A DNA stretch of 64,000 nucleotides from Isoetes taiwanensis. Taxonomy: Eukaryota > Streptophyta > Lycopodiopsida > Isoetales > Isoetaceae. Below are positions 27,385 through 38,886 of the stretch, piece after piece. Numbering within the stretch: position 1 is the stretch's first letter; each line of letters opens with the position of its first letter. The position numbers and the translations under genes were made by a program. The notes under the pieces were generated by a model that was not told where the DNA came from, ran no database searches, and saw only the letters and a program-made list of their open reading frames with translations. Location of the stretch: assembly GCA_021234155.1 (NCBI GenBank), contig JAJEKV010000063.1, forward strand, positions 7,398,095-7,462,094. The letters run 5' to 3'.

Positions 27385-28660
27385 CTTTGAGACAGTTGTT
27401 TAGAAGAAAGAATTTCTACTTGATCAGGCAAACGCTCACATTTTGATGCACATTTATAATGGGTTGCATTAAATCATCTAGTTGAGCTCTGAATCTTTAT
27501 CTAAGTTGTCGATGCCTTACTCAAAACTATAAGCCCAAAAGATACCAATAACTTACCAAGGAACAATCACCAACAACTTCTAGTATATATATAGAAGGCC
27601 ATCAAGTCCTCCTTAAGAAGTCATGTAAACTTTATCTTATTGAGAAAATAATCACCTCTGAGACAGTTGTTTAGAAGAAAGTGACCAAGATGAAGCTCAC
27701 ATTCTGATGCACATTTACACCAAGCACTCCGATAACAACACATATATAACTTGTTGTCCTCAAATTCCATGCCTGAATCCATTGTATTTCCCTCATGGTG
27801 CCTGCTGCAATCATGCACATGTGTTTACTAAAGGATAAATCGCTTACCCCATTGAATGCATAGCCTAGACTGATATGTACATTGATTCATAGCATAAATA
27901 GATGTTCACACCTACAATACCAAGTTTTGTAATACCCCCGTATAGTGTCTCCACAATAGATGAATTTGGTTAGCATGTAAAGCCAGTCCAACAACGTAAC
28001 TTTGACGCGTTTTGATACTTACTGTTTAGCTGGTAACTAATTAAGCTCTCATTCCTTTATCTTAGATGTTTCATTCTGGATGTTACCATTGACTGTTTTC
28101 TTAGCACATAGTTTCTTAGTTGTCATTTCTGTTTGATATGTTCAAACCCTGCACTTTATCTAATCCTCACTCTTGAGGGCATGAATTTTAATTGCTCCTG
28201 ACTATATAGACATAGCCAGATAGACAAGTATTCCTTGCAGTGCTATGTAAATTGTGACTACATAAATACGCATGGAACAGAAAGGAAGACCACCTTAAGG
28301 CTTACCCTGAGATTAAAGCACAAAGAAGACTTATATACCGTAGAATATAGGTTTAAGTTACCAATATCATTTGTGGAGACATTGTACAGGGGAATTACAA
28401 AGCTTGGTATTGTATGTATGAACATGTATTTATGCTACGAATCAATTTACATGTCAATCTAGGCTATAAATTCAAAGGAGTAAGCCTTAATCCTTTAGTA
28501 AATACATGTGGATGATTGCAGACAAGCAGCATGAGGGAAACGTAATGGATTCAGGCATGAAATTTGAGGACAACAGGTTATATATGTGTTTTCATTGTCG
28601 GAGTGCATGGTATAAATGTGCACATCGGAATGTGAGCTTTGTCCTGATCAAGTACTCCTT
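27385..28660. repeat. repeated Cys-rich segment in direct and inverted copies
   Basis: The segment around GAGACAGTTGTTTAGAAGAA with CTCACATT.TGATGCACATTTA occurs near 27390-27465 and again near 27658-27715. Its longer form (about 27650-27800, minus strand) encodes GNTMDSGMEFEDNKLYMCCY followed by WCKCASECELH. The same sequence in plus orientation lies near 28530-28645 (GNVMDSGMKFEDNRLYMCF). The copies differ by substitutions and indels. I do not recognise the encoded peptide. The segment is adjacent to the Helitron relic and may be part of it or captured by it. Confidence 0.55.
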
Positions 28661-28864
28661 GTAGCATTTTGTTGTTTTACTTTAAACATAGATTGCCTAT
28701 TTCAGATAGTTTAACCAGTGTGTGAGATAGATGCGGTTTTGTTGGAACATATTGCAAATTAGCTTCATAGCAATTTTTCTCTAGCAACCAATGATACATA
28801 GCCTTTAGTTAGCATGGCATGTGGCCGCAGCAGCAGATGTGAACTTGGGCATGGGATAAGCTAC

Positions 28865-29458
28865 TTCATCCTAAAGTGGTAGTTCTTTGGTGGCAGATTC
28901 TTCATAGATGCCTTCGGGTTAACGTGCTTGTCCACAAGTTTAACCCTAGAATATCAGATCAGTGTCCAGTATGCAGGCGTGAATCTGGGACCATTGAGCA
29001 TTGCTTTTTTGTATGTGACCAACTCAGACAGGTATGGGATTGGTTGTTCTCTCTTTTTCAAGTTTCATTAACAAGTCAACAAGTGCTTTTGGCAATTTAC
29101 CCAAGTACTTGGATGGAGTTATAAAGCCAGGCTTTTCATCTTGTAGCAGAATGATTTCTTTGGACTATCTGGAAAAGACGAAGACTGGTAATCTTCAAAG
29201 GTTTGGATGTGGTAGATAACTGCGTTCTTCAAGAAGCTCAAGGTCACATTGCTAAGTCGTACCATTGTTCTTCACTTGTTCCTCGTAAGAGGCGATTGAT
29301 CTTTCAGGAGTATTTGGATGTGCGCTCTTATGATTAGGCAGGTTGCTTCACTTGGTGGGCCTTTGCTTACCTGCTAAGATTTTGTTCATGTCTTTGCACT
29401 TATACTTGTATTTGATTCTTTGATAAAATAGAGTCTGACGTCCTTCAACAAAAAAAGA
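28865..29458 (+). pseudogene. LINE 3' end with zinc-binding RT C-terminus
   Basis: The plus strand begins LRVNVLVHKFNPRISDQCPV near 28915 and continues CRRESGTIEHCFFVCDQLRQ, the C-x2-C...H-x4-C knuckle that follows reverse transcriptase in plant LINEs (zf-RVT). It then runs through FLWTIWKRRRLVIFKG with one frame break and ends near 29335. The following 120 bp behave like a 3' untranslated region ending in a short A-rich tail (AACAAAAAAAG at about 29447). The sequence closely parallels the C-terminus of the LINE at 38.9-42.3 kb (LRVNMWVHRINPRISNMCPM), so it is a strongly 5'-truncated relative. Confidence 0.8.
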
Positions 29459-30520
29459 AAATCATTCATGTTGAAAATAGTGCCTTTAGAGAGTCCTGTC
29501 AAGTTTATTGTCTGATAGCATTCAACATATGCTTCTTGATTAGTAGTTATTGTTGCAGGAAAGTCACTGAAATGATAGAGGCAACTTGGCCTAAAGATCG
29601 ACATGAAACTGAATCTTTGGTAATCGTCAAGTGCAAAGCTTAATATGCTTTAGAGCAAGGTGATCTTTTTTCAAAAAGATCTGCTAGGTCATTAAAACAT
29701 CTTTAGGTAGTGCACCAGAGCTCTGCTGCCTTGTTGAACACCAGCATGCAGAATTGAATATCTACAAATTGTCTTCCCTATTGTTAGCAGGGGGCAAACA
29801 ACATCAATGGTGGATGTACATGGCTGAAACAAACCGATTTAGCAAACATGACTAGTGGATGCTCCTTTCTCGCACCAATGACAGATGTATGAGAATCTTG
29901 AACAAGCTCAAATGTCTTAAAATATTAAAAGGTTAACAATAGTTAATAAAAAGGTTGAATGAAATTAAAGGGAACAATTTTAACGTTTTTCTGTCATATA
30001 TGATGCAAGAAGTTTTAAAATTTTCAATGGAGCTCATACATAGAGAATTTCCATATGTGCCTACATGATTCTACTCTACTACATGCATTTTTGTCTTTCA
30101 GAGACATCTAGACCGAAATTGCATTTCCCTTAATTATCTACCATCCAACTCATCGAGTTGTGTTTGTAGCTAAAAAATCAACGAGTTTCATAATGAATTT
30201 TAGAAAGCACATGACTGGTGACATGTTGATTATTAATGCAGTTTGCAAAAGAAGAGCTCATTCTGAATGCCCACAATTTAAGATACCTTACTAACGTAAT
30301 TTAAAGGCCTATCAAAATAAGGGAGAATGTTGATAAACAAACCCAATGCACACACACTCATACCTACTATGAGACATAAACCCTTAGATTACAAAATTGG
30401 TTAGTACCACTTGGTGTTGCAATTTGTGAGATGTCAAGTATTTTTCAATTTATTGTTAAATAATGTTTTAAAAGTGGAGGTCCAATGTCGCATGGCAATA
30501 ACAACAACATATTTTGTCGT
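29459..30520. other. no recognisable feature
   Basis: A short open stretch near 29560-29620 on the plus strand (EMIEATWPKDRHETESLVIV) is coding-like but unassigned. Nothing else is supported. Confidence 0.4.
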
Positions 30521-30529
30521 TTTTATCAT

Positions 30530-30720
30530 ATCATCAAAGTTCTAAAGTAGAAACTTATATTATTGGTGCTGCCAAAGTTAAATAGATCTCTATAACCACA
30601 ACAAAAGCTACTTTCGAGAAGCGCTCGAAAAAATGATTGCAAATCTTGGTTCTCAAACTTAGGAGTGTTCATGCAAGCAAATACACTATGCGAACTTTTG
30701 GTTGCATCTCTAGTTGTTGG
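30530..30720 (+). pseudogene. possible Copia RNase H fragment
   Basis: QSSKVETYIIGAAK near 30535 resembles the Copia RNase H block SSTEAEYIAAA. FREALEKMIANLGSQ near 30615 resembles the helix that follows it. Only these two blocks are visible and stops intervene. The call rests on short similarities in the right order and spacing. Confidence 0.4.
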
Positions 30721-31109
30721 AATAGTGCATTTATATAGTAAGTTTCTTCTGTATTTCGTAATCCCACGAAACCGCCAAGGGCTCTATGTCCATAGGAAGG
30801 CATTTGCTCCTAGTTAGAGACATCCGTAGAAAAATGTAATTTGTATCAATAATGACCTTAGGCCATCAATTATGTAACAAAAGAAGTGGTCGTTCCAAAC
30901 ATCAAGGTTAATAAGAAAAGGCATGAGATTGTTGTGCTTTGTTGCTTCTATTTATTGTACATAAGCTTTTGCCTTCCAGTTCCGTCCGCGCAAACAGTGG
31001 GTGGTCATGCGGCCACTTCATGGGGGGCATGCATGGGTCATGGGTGGGGCATGCACCATGCCTCTAGGCCAATAGATCAAAGGGGGATTGTTGGATCTTA
31101 TGTTTCTAA

Positions 31110-31745
31110 GTGAATCTTGACAGAATGTTGGGGAATTTAAGGGAAACTTGAAGAAATCTAAGAGAATCTACATGAAACCTCAGAAAATCTTGAGGGAATT
31201 TTTTCCAATCTAAGGGAATGTAGGGAAATACTGAAGGAATCTATGAAAAGGAAAATTTTGAAAAATGAGAGAGAATTATAGAAATCATGAAAAATACGAG
31301 AAACATCTAGGAAAATGTTGAGGGAATCTAAAGGAATCTTGATGAAATCTTAGAGGGACCTAAGCAAAGCCTAAATATTTTGTCAAAATCTTAGAGAATA
31401 CTGATAGAGATCTTGAGGATGAAATTTTAAGAGAATCTAGGACACGACGTATAACCTCGACGTATATTGGCGGGACAAGGATTTTTGACCCTGCACCTTG
31501 CATCGTAGGTGTTGCTGTTATCAAAATTTAGAAGAATTTGAATGATAATAGATAGTATCCTATGGATCTCCTATAAATCTTGGAAAGTTTTGAAGGAGGC
31601 TTGAGGGATCTCAGGAAATCCTTAAGGGATGTAAAAGAATCTGTGGGAATGTTGAAGAATGTGATGAATCTAAGGGGATGTGCATGGAATCCTAGGGAAT
31701 ATAAGGGAATCTTGATGAATCTTGATGCTAAGATCTTTGTATATC
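31110..31745. repeat. degenerate minisatellite of a GGGAATCTTGA-like unit
   Basis: Short units such as GGGAATCTAAG, GAATCTTGAGG, GGAATGT and AGGGAAACTTGA recur every 10-20 bases over about 630 bp, with many substitutions. A non-repetitive interruption of about 100 bp lies near 31440-31545. Confidence 0.65.
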
Positions 31746-32100
31746 CTTTGACTTTGATTTCCTAAGTTGACCTTCGCGTTATATATTGACTTTCCCTCAT
31801 GGATTGGCTTTGATAGAACTATGTGATTTGACTTTCACTTTGAAGTTAGTTTTCATGGGTTGACACATGCATTCCCTACAGGCAACTTGATACAGACCCC
31901 TAATTATGAGTTTGGCATTAGATTTGATTTTAACTTCGTATTTGCTTTGATGTTTTGGAAATGATTTTGATGGGCAAGAATACATATATTCGAGTTGATG
32001 CAGTTCTACATGACTTTGACTTTATGATTAACTCTCAATTTGGAGTTGACTTTTGCCCTTGGAGTTTGTTTTCAGGGTTGGAAATTAAAGGCTGCAGGGC
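31746..32100. repeat. degenerate TTGACTTT-rich stretch
   Basis: TTGACTTT, TTGACC, TGATTTTGA and similar units recur irregularly, directly after the GAATCTTGA minisatellite. It looks like a second decayed simple-repeat region and no frame is recognised. Confidence 0.45.
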
Positions 32101-33664
32101 TTGCAAGACCCCTTTTACCAGGCAAAATAAAGTCTTAAAAAAAAGGGCATTCAAAAGCAAGCCTACATTTCACATAGCTTTGCACAATAAAAGTCAAGAA
32201 ATAAAATAGACATGCAACAATATTGCAATCCCATATACACAAATCACCAACGTACCAGATACAAGATACAGAGAAATAAAAAATTAGAGAGAAAATTAAA
32301 GAATAATATATCATAATTTAATAAAATGGCTTAGCAATTAATATTGTCAAATTTTCCTCCAATGAACAAATCCAAAATCAGTTGTTTGAATATGAGGAAA
32401 AAGTATTTCTCTTTCCTTTCACTGTATTATCCCTTCTGTACGCGGCATCGTTCTTTCTCCTATACAGCCAATGCCGAATCACACCAGTGGGTTGGGCCAC
32501 AGGGGCCAACAGATTTTGATCAGGTAGCCGAATTAGGTGTAATGAAAGCGGTATTAATTAAAAGAACTACATCTGTATGTACTATAAATATATTGCATGT
32601 ACTGTGCATTATTACTTTTGGACTAACAATGCAAATGAAAGTTTAATTTAAATTATGCCATGCAATTTGAAAGTCCACTTTTTAAAGTGACCTCACCCTT
32701 CAATTTCCAACCTTGGTTTATCTTAATCAGTTGGCCTAGCACTCATCTATATGCATTTCCTAAACTAGATGGTCCAACACTCACCTAATACATTCCCTAG
32801 AGTAGATAGTCATTTGCAGAATGTCCAAGGAATATAAATCCAATAGTACATTATCTCAAGTTTAGCATAAGTATTTCAGACTACAACAACTTTGCACCCG
32901 CTTGAATAGACAACAGTCGGCCTCATGCAGTCCTTAAATAACAAGGGACTTGTATATATATCTCTATTAACTCTGATACCCATATAAAGCATTATAAAAT
33001 AAATGTTGGTAGGCTGGAACTCTATTAACTTTGGTACCCAATAGCATTATGAAATATATGTTGCTAGTCTGGAAAAATAGAATTGTAAAAATGTTGTCCT
33101 TTGAAATCAATAACTAATTAACTAAAACAGCCTAACAAAGACTTGAAGGTTGTGAGCTCTGTTGATCATTTATTTCTAAAAGCACCCTGAACTCTATAGC
33201 ATAAATTAAACAATCAAACCTGCTGGCAACTGGTGCCATACTTATTAACTTTTGACAGCTTCAAAAATCTTGCGCCAATTATAATACATGGAAAGAATCT
33301 TTTGTACAGGAGATGATAGCTCAGCAGTAGATGTTTCAACTCATGTTTCTGCAAGCAAGCAATACATCAAGACATGTATTGACCAGTAGGTGCATGCTGA
33401 TATATCATCAAAAATGCACTCAGAGGCTATATTCTTATATATAACTTGATATAATGCTCGTAAGTAGGCTTACCCCGATGTTACACATTAAAAAATTTAG
33501 CTGGAGAAAACATGCACGCAGATTATATTCACACAGCAGTTGCAAAACTAAGTGAACTTCGCCTCAGATTCTGGACGCAGGAAAGAAGCAACACCAAAAT
33601 CTTGCCAAAGATAGAAAGCGGAAAGCCAATATAACACCGGGCGTAAAGACAGCAAATGACTAGC
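32101..33664. other. intergenic, no recognisable feature
   Basis: A+T-rich sequence between the minisatellites and the 3' end of the GDAP2-like gene. The part next to 33665 should contain that gene's 3' untranslated region and polyadenylation site. No single signal can be singled out. Confidence 0.45.
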
Positions 33665-36600
33665 TTAAAGTGATCCCTGCCCATTTCTGATGACGTGCCT
33701 AGGTTTGCTATCAATTCCCAATGCTTTCTCCCCATTTACTTCCAGATCATGCCTGCATAATTCAACTTTTGTGATCCAAATATTCTTTGAAATCTTAATT
33801 CCATTCATTAGTACGACAGTGGAACTCACTGGAAAACAAAATCTGGGATAGTCAGTTGTTCTCTTGGTACATATCTGAATAGGTCAAGCAATCTTTCAAC
33901 ATACACCACTTGCTTCCAGACCTGCCAAAATCATGATAAGCAATGATTAGCTTTCCATATTTTATATGATGGCTACAGAGTTAAAATACCTCTTGATCCA
34001 CTAATAACTGTAAAGCGAGTATAGTAGTTTTGAGCCCAAAAGTTGGATGCAGCACATAAATTGCCTGTGCAAAACAGTTTAATGCGCAACTAATTATAAA
34101 CCTGATAAATTAACAAAAAGGGAAATAATACCACAAAACTGTGCGGCAAGATCCAACATTTCAAACTGCTTATAATTCATGAAATAAGAAAGCTAAACCT
34201 TTATATCAAGGATTGAAAAAACCATTAGTGTGTCCTGCTTCTCTATTAGGTAAGATACTTATTTTACATATTACTATGGTCCCTCAGATGCAATATAAGC
34301 GGCTGATCTATGATGAAATCAGACATTTTATGCTGCTCCTTTTGTACCCGCCCTTTGGTCATTAGGTGCCTTGTTCCATTCAACCCAACGACTGCCACAA
34401 TATTTCTCATCCTGCTCCCAATTAACAGTTGACAATTTTCCCTCTCTATTTCTGGGCCTTTCCGCCTTTATTCATGTGCTCTTTCAATTGCAAGTAAATG
34501 ACCACCACATGCAAGATCAGGCCCCATGAATATCAATAAAACAGAGCCAAAATATACATACATGCAAATTGCGCCTATGCTTTCTTCCAAGAATCTGTTG
34601 CATTCTTTTCATCCAACCTAGATCAGGTGCACTACACATTCATAAATAGATTATAAGTACTGTTCTCTTCATTGTCAACTGTCAGCATATGCAATTTCTT
34701 ATTCCTTTTTTGCTTACATCTGAAGAGCAGCGGCAGAATGGAAGTAAACAATTGAGTATGGTCTTTGAATTATAGGTTCGAACTCCTGAACATCAGTAAT
34801 TTTCACAGTTAAAGCACTTCATCTGGAACCTTTGCTGCTTACTAGAAGGGCTCCCAAAATGGCACACCTTTACAATATATAAAACAAATCGTTCCAGATC
34901 AAGGCAGCGAAGAAGAAAATGAGCGCCTACAATTACCAATACTGGTCGACCATCAGCATCTACACCTCCTCGGTATCTGCAAAATGAATTATATTGCATC
35001 AATCTATCCAGCTCAACGTAAAATGAAAAGTAACAACACATAACAGACAACATGGGCACTTACATAATCTTCATTTCTGCAACCTCAGTAAGATTGACAA
35101 CATTTGCTCTCGCTAGGTATCTTGCATGAAGGGAGTCTTCTTCGACTGGGGACAATTGAGGTCCACCAAGCCCAGTAAATCCAATCCATTTACTGAAATT
35201 CCAACCTGCTTGGAGCTGAGATGCTTTTTCCCACTGTTCCTGCCGCCTCAGATCTGGATCCTTTGCCATTGACATGAATACTGGATCAACGAGTGCATCT
35301 AAAGAATCCTTCCTGTAGAAAGAGCAAGAGTTCAGGACAATACACATGCATGTAAGTTATTTGCTGTAGACCACTTAACCTTTTCATTAGTGCAGATTGA
35401 TGATTTATTAAAGTATCGTCAGTTATTGCCTCTGGATACTTCCCAGCTGGAAGGGCAGAGATCCTTATTTTGCGCTCTGTAAGAGTAGTTTCTCCATTCT
35501 CATCTCCAACATCAGCCGGTAATTTCATTGATGCAAGTTCTTCCTCATTTTCATCTCTTGGAAAATATAGAGGCAGCAATCTGTAAAATCCTAAGAAGAT
35601 GCTACATTTAGATTCATATCACATGGTTTAGTGCATGAAAAGAATTCGAAACATATTTCATCTTACAAAACCTTCTGTATATTTCTATATCAGTTGCTGC
35701 AGAGAGACAAAAAACAACTGCTGTAATTTTGTCCTTGTGTTTCTCCAGGAATCGTCTCACAGTCCCTAATTTATCAGGAATAATTGTAAAGACCATTGAT
35801 GTTATAATTGAAATGCACATGATCATCACATAGAAGATGGCTTCTTAGATGCTTACTGATAGTAACATGGGCAGCAGGCTCCCGCGGGTAACCTTTTACT
35901 TCCGTGTAGATGCACCCCATAGCAATGCTGCTTGCATAGAAAACGCAAAAATTTTCCATATAAATATTATCATATTGATGAGCTGTTAAAAAGATTCAGT
36001 AGAAAGTCTGGCAGACGAATACCTTTCAAGATCATTCTCAATAAGGAGCTCAAGGCATGCACGGTAACAGTGACTAAGTGCATTCTCTGCAGCAGTGTGG
36101 TATTTCAATGCATATCTAGGGCCAACAGTATGGATTACACGTCTGTAAAAGTTTATGCACGTCAGCACATTATGAACATCGAAGGAAAGTACACATTTAC
36201 ACATACCTAGCAGGCAGATCATATGCTCCAGTGATTTTAGCCAAACCAGTGCGACAACCACCCTACAATAGGTATTACACATTTAGAGCTATCTGAGATA
36301 CTGAGAAAATCTGAAACCAACACATACCAAGGTTGCACATTCTTCAGCAAGACCAGTTCCAGCTGCAGCATGCAAACCAGGACTACTGTGCATCTCATCC
36401 AGGCTCTGTTAACCAGAATCATTAGTAACAAGACAGAATATCAAGGTCCAACATGGGCAATTAAGTAGCAGTTAAGAGAATAAAGCAGTTGTGTTTTTCC
36501 ATATACCAGTCAGCATGTCAAGTACCTTAAACTACAGAGCGCGTATACATAAATGTTTAATAGTGGCCCGCCGCATTTCACAGGTCTCAATTTCTACTTC

Positions 36601-37348
36601 GGATCATAATTACCAACTAAAATGCTGTCCATGCAAACTGGGATGACAGGCAGTACATCTCGCACTTCAGGGAACAAACTCAATTGTATGATGTGGATAA
36701 CAAGCCAAGGTCTTTATACTCAACACAAACTTTTCCCTTAAGTGGAACAATGATTGACATGATAAACAAACGTTCAGGTCAACTGAGAGTGTAAATTAAT
36801 CCATGTAGATTGCAATAAGGTGTCCTCTTTTAGCACTTTAGACTATAATGAGCACACATGAGATTGTCCAGAAAAAGGTGACTTCCTTCGGATTTTGGCA
36901 TTATTACTTGGATTGGATCATTCTGCAGTACCAAACATATAATGCCTATACAAAGAAGAAAAGGATATATCTCATTTTCATGAACTGATCCTCTAGGAAC
37001 ATCAGAACCTAAGAAGCTTGAAATTGAAATATGAAGAATATTATAATAAAAACATGCCTCATTGGTGGAGTTGACAACAGCATCCACTTCGAGGTTCCAG
37101 GGAGGACCACGCCATATGTATAACTTCTGATTGACTTCATGATCAACTGAGAATTTCGATGACCTATTACTTCCTCCACCGAATGATGTAAGAGGGTCTA
37201 CAACCCTATCGTTGGAAAATACAGCTGCATCAGACCTGGATACAGAAGAAATGCGTGGATCCGCATCAATCCACCTTGGAACTTGGTCGAGTTTCACAAC
37301 CCCACCAGGGTTGTAGCTCCCACTTCTTGTGTTTACTCGGCTGTACAT
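33665..37348 (-). CDS. GDAP2-like protein: macro domain plus CRAL-TRIO/SEC14 domain, 14 exons, 554 aa
   Basis: Exons (minus strand) are 37348-37058, 36405-36328, 36262-36207, 36142-36023, 35930-35857, 35765-35672, 35580-35380, 35312-35064, 34976-34868, 34785-34718, 34631-34562, 34064-33990, 33921-33830 and 33752-33665. Phases join without a stop to give 1665 nt. The start at MYSRVNT fits the plant family better than the Met five codons upstream. Residues about 75-250 form the macro domain, which binds ADP-ribose-type ligands: NLEVDAVVNSTNE, GGCRTGLAKITGAYDLPARR, VIHTVGPRYALKYHTAAENA. Residues about 385-520 are SEC14-like: VGAHFLLRCLDLERFVLYIV, SIVYFHSAAALQ, DLGWMKRMQQILGRKHRRN, VPREQLTIPDFVFQ. 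Length and order match plant GDAP2 homologues (about 560 aa). Intron 1 uses a GC donor (37057-37056). It is the only apparently intact host gene here. Its ligand and cellular role are unproven. Confidence 0.94.
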
Positions 37349-38886
37349 TTTATCAATAATCAAGACTTCATCTCAGCATTTACAACTTGCATCAGCAAAA
37401 ACGCCATTGCAATTCAAGCCATAAATCTGAATCCATGGAACCCATCTCAAAGGATTGTTAGAATTTTTTGCAAATCAAGTCACTCATCGCGCAAGAAGCC
37501 CAACTCGATTTACAACCTAAATGCCACAATTCCACATTGGCGAAGAAGACAAATCCGACACAGTAAATAGGGCCCAACAAAGCGTGATCTAGGAGAGCAT
37601 CAGTCCAGTATTATTCTAAATCTAAAGGCGCCGGCTAGGGCAAGGTTTTACAAGAATGAATATGTAGTGTTTGTTCTCTTGCGTGTGGTTAACTTGGTTG
37701 ATTTTGCTGCTCTGCTTCCTTCAAATGTCCTGGTCCCCACATTATGGGAATGGTAGAAATACGTGTAGGAGGAAATACGCTTTAGAAGTCAAAGGTATTT
37801 GGTATTTAAAAAATGTGTTTCATATGCACATTACTTAGGCACTCACGCCTAAAACTTGTCCACAAAACTGTCATGAAGAGTTTAAATACCCCACAATCTT
37901 CTAGGACAATAACTTATTTCACTTTGTTATTTTATTAGATGAAGTGAATTTCAAGCAAAACATGGATTTTGGAGCCATGTTGTCCTTGTACATAGATGAT
38001 GTGCAAATCATAAATGCATTTGTAGGAAAGTCATTCAATAAAAAAAAATCCATCAATTTCTACAAACAGCAATCCACTGTGTGAAAGAACTCGGTGTGCA
38101 ACCATTGTAACCAAGGCTAAAATGAACTTTATTAGTCTCCAAAACTGAAATGTAGTTAGACCATGCCAATAATCAACAATCTTGCTTTGATGGTCAAATG
38201 TCAATAATCGACGTGTATCAGTCAAATTTCGGGCTAATTACAATGTGAAGATGTCAATATTGATGTCGATTCCATGTCGGACACATATATGTAGTTTGAC
38301 TATCATACGTGGCGTTTTAACCTGGACTCTATGCCAATAGTTGACGTTCTGCTGATGTTGGTTACATACACTGGTATGGTGCTCTGGCATGAGTGTCGCA
38401 TCGTTATCAATGTTGATAATCAACGTTGACTTGGTGGAAAAGAATGTATGATCCTTTAGCTATGGTACAAACTATTTTTTTACATCCATTATGCTTTGAA
38501 TGTGCACCAATGCCCTCAGAAGGTAAGATATTTGAACACCTCTGACGTTTCTTGATAGTATATATTAGCATTAACTAAGTCTTCCGTGGTGTACTCTGGA
38601 CTACCACAGTCGTCGGATTCGTCGATCCTACGACCCAGATCGTATGTTGGGGCCTCTGGGCACCTCTCGTTTCGCTTATAGTCATTTGTGATTGGAGGCG
38701 CCTATGATTTTGAAATATGAAATACGATTTCGCCTAAGGTTTTGATGGAATATCGAATCTCTATACGGCTTTGCCTAAGATTTTAGATTATGAAATACGA
38801 GGGCTCGAACCTCTACCAAAATGACTCAATGTCCTTATAAGACTACTTTAACCAAGCTAATGTAATTATTTTTTATCTTGAATCTA
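37349..38886. other. intergenic; upstream region of the GDAP2-like gene
   Basis: The first few hundred bases should hold the 5' untranslated region and promoter of the minus-strand gene, but no core element is clear. From 38150 to 38430 there are several short self-complementary motifs built on TCAATAATCGACG and GATAATCAACGTTGAC. From 38690 to 38800 a GAAATACGA..CGCCTAAGGTTTT.GAT motif is repeated about twice. No gene is seen. Confidence 0.45.

Noticed and set aside
38770-38830. tRNA-like motif GGCTCGAACCTC
   Set aside because: No pairing arms that fold into a tRNA could be drawn around it.
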